Positions 27,428 to 30,798 of a DNA stretch of 30,798 nucleotides are shown piece by piece; position 1 is the first letter of the stretch; every line of letters starts with the position of its first letter. The translations under genes and the position numbers were made by a program. The stretch covers positions 1 to 30,798 of the forward strand of contig JAUCBJ010005558.1 of the NCBI GenBank assembly GCA_032718475.1, written 5' to 3'. Source of the stretch: Nemertoderma westbladi (lineage: Eukaryota; Xenacoelomorpha; Nemertodermatida; Nemertodermatidae). The notes under the pieces are model-generated. The model ran no database searches. It was given only the letters and a program-made list of their open reading frames with translations, and had not been told where the DNA came from.

Positions 27428-27734
27428 TAGCTGCAGATTTGTATGATTGGATAGGGGTAACAGGGTAGGCCTATATTTTAAATAGGGCTATATGGGACAG
27501 ATACACCAGCAGGTATTAAAGTACCGGTATTTATTTGAAATCTGGCAGTCTGGGTATTGTAGAGTAGCAGAGTAGAGGGTTGTGTGGTGGTGTTCTGAGT
27601 TCTGAATGTCTGAATCAACCAAAACGCTGCCACCACGCCAATATGATGGTAAGCTGCCCGGATAATATTGTAGGCAGGTAAGAATATGATAGGCCTATAT
27701 AATATATATTTAATAACAAGTTGGTTAATTGGGT
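27428..27734. other. Leader-side sequence of the Ty3-like element
   Basis: Between the gag start and the direct repeat, with TAGGCCTAT words and a TATATAATATATAT run near 27700. No LTR terminus or primer-binding site found. No gene seen. Confidence 0.4.
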
Positions 27735-28701
27735 CGAAGCCTTAGCATATGTGTACCATTAACGAGTTGTCTGTCATCGTTGTCGTCGTAAATTTTTGAT
27801 CACTAATAACTCAGTCATTCCTTGATGAATTTAAACGAAACTTGGTACGTATGTAGTCCGGCGAATGTTTAGAAAGAATCTTAGAAAGAAAAAGAATATA
27901 AATAATTTTTTGGTAAAAAAAAAACGAACGAACGCAACGAGTTTACAGTGGATACGAGTATCCATCTGCCATAAATCAGCGGTTACTCTCACAGTTTTGA
28001 GACTTTGCATAGTTATAAAGGTCGTTATTCTCCTTTTAGGAAAATTATTTTAAGACAAAACAGAACGAGCGCAACGCGGCTAATGAAGGAGAAGAGTATT
28101 GTATAACTAAAAATGTCATACTTAACTTAAATAGCTCTAGTTAGAAGGTTTACAAATGACAGTTAAAGTGTGTAAGGGCAAACTGAAATGGATCTCTATT
28201 TTTACAACTAGATTATCACAAACTGATAGCATGCCTTCACTCATATAAATTTTGTGAATGACTGTTTTCTTATATCTAATAGAGATTAGTATAATGTACT
28301 TTCTAATATAGGCTCTCGTGCTGCGCGAAGGCCCCACGAACGTGCACCACTCTGCAGTAAGCCCACCGAACTAATACAGTTGTTAACACAGTATTCAGGT
28401 ATTACGGAATCCGGGAAGAACGGCAAGGATGTTTATCTGATCGCTTCTAAAATTCCAAAATAACCTGCCAGCGGCTATAAGCATTTTAAAATCATTATTA
28501 GTTTGCTAAACCGACCCAAGTCAACACACTGAGGATTAAGTTGCGACAGATTGTTATTTGGTGTTATGTTGCGACAGACTACTGTTAATCGATGACAGCG
28601 ACTGCGACACTGTACCGGTCACGGCCAGTGGTACAGGTCTGTAGGCCTACCCTCAACCGGTAACGGATAGGTGGCTTTGGGAACGAATGTGATCAAATAC
28701 A
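27735..28701 (+). repeat. 967-bp direct repeat, copy 2
   Basis: Second copy of 22690-23656. It ends GATCAAATACA at 28701, after which the sequence changes to the GGACTTTTCG tandem repeat. The flanks do not show a shared target duplication with copy 1. Confidence 0.88.
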
Positions 28702-28715
28702 TTTCCGTGGATCTA

Positions 28716-28795
28716 AGACGTTTCGTTCCGGGACTTTTCTTCCCCGGACTTTTCGTCCTGGACTTTTCGTTCCGGTATTTTCGTCCCAGACTTTC
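28716..28795 (+). repeat. Short degenerate tandem repeat, GGACTTTTCGTCC type
   Basis: About four to five units of roughly 15-18 bases, such as GGACTTTTCGTCCT and GGACTTTTCGTTCC, follow directly after the end of the direct repeat. Non-coding. Confidence 0.75.
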
Positions 28796-29822
28796 AAAAA
28801 ATACAAGCTAGTAAAAAAACACTGGCTACTGTACAATAAAAAAATATATCCAGCGGCCTACAAATGTTCTAGAACTCTTACCAATAACAAATATAAAAAA
28901 CCATATTTTAAAAATTTCAAAAAGTACTAGCTAGTAACTAGAAAGCCAGCAAGCTGGCTATAAGAAGACTGTCTATAAGACAACAAAACCGAAAAACTAA
29001 ATGATAATCTAATCCCCAATCAAATATCAATCGCAATCAATATGTAAACCCCTCCCACCCTCCATGCAGCATTGGAGAAAGCAGCATTAATGCCATGACC
29101 AGTTCGGAGTTCTCAATAGACAACCCACCCCAACCATTGGATTTACTGAGACACATTCAACACTCCGGCCAGCTTGCTACCTGTCTTCCCAGCTAACCGG
29201 AGTTAAATAATTATACAACTTTGCTATGATACAGAGAAAATCCTTCCCTATTCGCTACCATAGGCAAAGTTCAGGCTGCGTGAGGGAATATTACATATTT
29301 ATACACTATTTTATTTTCAATCAATAAATAATCATACATCTTTATATAAACACTCGAATATAACAAAAACTTTGTGAGAATGGGACACGGCGAATCGACC
29401 TGCGCTATTTTTATTCAACATGAGCTTAATTTTACCCGCTAAATAATTAATAACTGAAATAAGAACCCAAATAATCGATACATTTCTTTGTATAGTTGGC
29501 CATGAAGTAGAGCACTTCTTACCCTTCCAAGCCAATATCAATGTGCACAAACAAACATACATACAGACAAACACACAGCTTGAACCACTAAAATTATTGA
29601 AAAGTTATGTCTCTGTTCTAGGGGATGTCGGTGAAATAAACCTAGTAATGACTGTAGTCAATTAAAAATTAACAATCACCTATTTATTTTATATTTAATT
29701 CATTCTAAAATAAACATCTTTCCGATAATGATTAGATACAAAAATATAGTTCAGTATAATACAACAATTTTGGTACGGGCAACTTTAAGACTTATGAACA
29801 GAATTGTGTTATTGTTATTTTG
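28796..29822. other. Intergenic, no gene seen
   Basis: AT-rich sequence with a more balanced patch at 29040-29215 (CCACCCCAACC, CTAACCGGAGTT). Short open frames near 29332-29574 have no protein signature and contain CA-rich low complexity. It would be the 3' flank of the zinc-finger gene. Confidence 0.45.
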
Positions 29823-30798
29823 TTACCGGTAACTTGAGAAGAGACAAGATTTATGAACAGAATTGACATGATCGTGTAGGTAGACTTGCCGACTGAATTC
29901 TTTATGACAATAACCGCACTTATATTTGATACCTTTATGTATAAAGTCGACATGTATTTTTAGTGCGGCTTTTGTAGTAAATGATTTTCCACAATCAGAA
30001 CAGTTGTACTTGATATCTTTATGTATAGAGTCGACATGTCGTTTTAGAGCGGCTTTTGTAGCAAATGATTTTACACAATCGGAACAGCTATACTTGATGA
30101 TACCTTTGTGGGCAAAGTTAACGTGAGTGTTTAGACTTATTTGCTGGCTGAATTCTTTATTACAATAACCGCACTTATGTTTGATATCTTTATGTATAGA
30201 GTCGACATGTAGTTTTAGTGCGGCCTTTGTAGCAAATGATTTTCCACAATCGGCGCATCTATACTTGATGATACCTTTGTGGGCAAAGTTGATATGGGTG
30301 TTTAGAGTCTTTTGCAGGCTGAATTCCTTATTACAATAACCGCACTTATGTTTGATATCCTTATGTATAGAGTCGACATGTACTTTTAGGTGCTGTTTGT
30401 AACTGAATTCTTTATTACAATAACCGCACTTATGTTTGATATCTTTATGTATAGAGTCGACATGTCGTTTTAGTTCGGCATTTGTAGCAAATGATTTCCC
30501 ACAATCGAAACAGTTGTACTTGATATCTTTATGAAAGTAGTTCATATGGGTGTTTAGATTCCCTTGGTGGCTGAATTCTTTATGACAATAACCGCACTTA
30601 TGTTTGATATGTTTATGTATAGAGTCGACATGTTGTTGTAGTTCGGCATTTTTAGCAAATGATTTTCCACAATCGGAGCAGCTATGCTTGATGATACCTT
30701 TGTGGGCAAAGTTAATGTGGGTGTTTAGACTCCCTTTCTGGCTGAATTCTTTATGACAATAACCGCACTTATGTTTGATATCTTTATGTATAAAGTCG
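29823..30798 (-). CDS. C2H2 zinc-finger protein, 3' part, at least 11 fingers
   Basis: The frame is open from the window edge to TAA at 29823-29825, so at least 324 residues of a larger protein are seen; the 5' end is outside. A Met at 30545 is internal to the array, not the start. Eleven complete fingers have C-x2-C-x12-H-x4-H spacing. They largely alternate between CGYC(H/N)KEFS..H and C(S/A/F)DCGKSFA..H types, ending HVDSIH or H(I/V)NFAH. Linkers are KDIKHK, KDIKYN or KGIIKY in place of TGEKP. One finger has DCVKSF for DCGKSF. The array ends with KSCLFSSYR. Likely a nuclear nucleic-acid-binding protein; target unknown. The two-finger alternation points to growth by duplication of a two-finger module. 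Confidence 0.88.
   Translation of the reverse strand, partial: DFIHKDIKHKCGYCHKEFSQKGSLNTHINFAHKGIIKHSCSDCGKSFAKNAELQQHVDSIHKHIKHKCGYCHKEFSHQGNLNTHMNYFHKDIKYNCFDCGKSFATNAELKRHVDSIHKDIKHKCGYCNKEFSYKQHLKVHVDSIHKDIKHKCGYCNKEFSLQKTLNTHINFAHKGIIKYRCADCGKSFATKAALKLHVDSIHKDIKHKCGYCNKEFSQQISLNTHVNFAHKGIIKYSCSDCVKSFATKAALKRHVDSIHKDIKYNCSDCGKSFTTKAALKIHVDFIHKGIKYKCGYCHKEFSRQVYLHDHVNSVHKSCLFSSYR

Noticed and set aside
24908-27446. Plus-strand ORFs opposite the Ty3-like gag-pol
   Set aside because: Shadow frames of the 942-codon minus-strand ORF with no domain of their own.
22690-28701. Direct repeats as LTRs of the minus-strand Ty3-like element
   Set aside because: No CA end, primer-binding site, polypurine tract or target duplication, and copy 1 continues leftwards into related repeat sequence.

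Overview
The window is from a metazoan nuclear genome, most likely an aquatic invertebrate. It has long AT-rich non-coding stretches, GT microsatellites, foldback elements, C2H2 zinc-finger sequence, and BEL/Pao, Ty3/Gypsy and pogo-type transposon remains. Short palindromes such as ACCGGT and TAGGCCTA are scattered throughout. I cannot name the species. No bacterial-type operon, rRNA, tRNA or CRISPR array was seen.

Region 1 (1-15433) is a nested retrotransposon locus. A decayed Ty3/Gypsy pol gene on the minus strand (14697-15100 continuing at 340-498) is split inside its reverse transcriptase by a 14.2-kb BEL/Pao-type LTR retrotransposon (499-14691). That element has two 1.2-kb LTRs that begin TG and end CA. 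They differ at only about two substitutions and one indel. A 5-bp target-site duplication, CGTCG, flanks it. Inside are a 2.3-kb leader with tandem repeats, a large gag with DUF1759-like and CCHC parts, a protease, and remnants of pol. Reverse transcriptase and RNase H are missing, and no integrase catalytic core is visible. A decayed third ORF lies before the 3' LTR.

The most striking feature sits between gag and protease, on the opposite strand. It is a 535-codon open, intron-free stretch of a host gene, DNAJC13 (RME-8), covering the J domain with its HPD motif and flanking IWN repeats. It ends at a consensus 5' splice site that runs into apparent intron. The element therefore looks like a non-autonomous retrotransposon that captured host gene sequence in antisense and inserted recently, so it was presumably mobilised in trans.

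Region 2 (15434-19910) is repeat-rich: a 20-bp tandem repeat, a foldback element with about 70-bp inverted ends, a broken pogo/Tigger-like transposase, and degenerate repeats around ATTTTATGG.

Region 3 (19911-22525) holds two copies of a roughly 1.1-1.3-kb repeat with GGTTCACGGTCC inverted ends and GT microsatellites. Both lie next to minus-strand C2H2 zinc-finger fragments.

Region 4 (22690-28701) has a 967-bp direct repeat at each end, an additional inverted partial copy, and between them a minus-strand Ty3-like gag-pol with an intact 942-codon ORF that stops before RNase H.

Region 5 (29823-30798) is the 3' end of a minus-strand gene encoding at least eleven alternating C2H2 fingers; it runs off the window.
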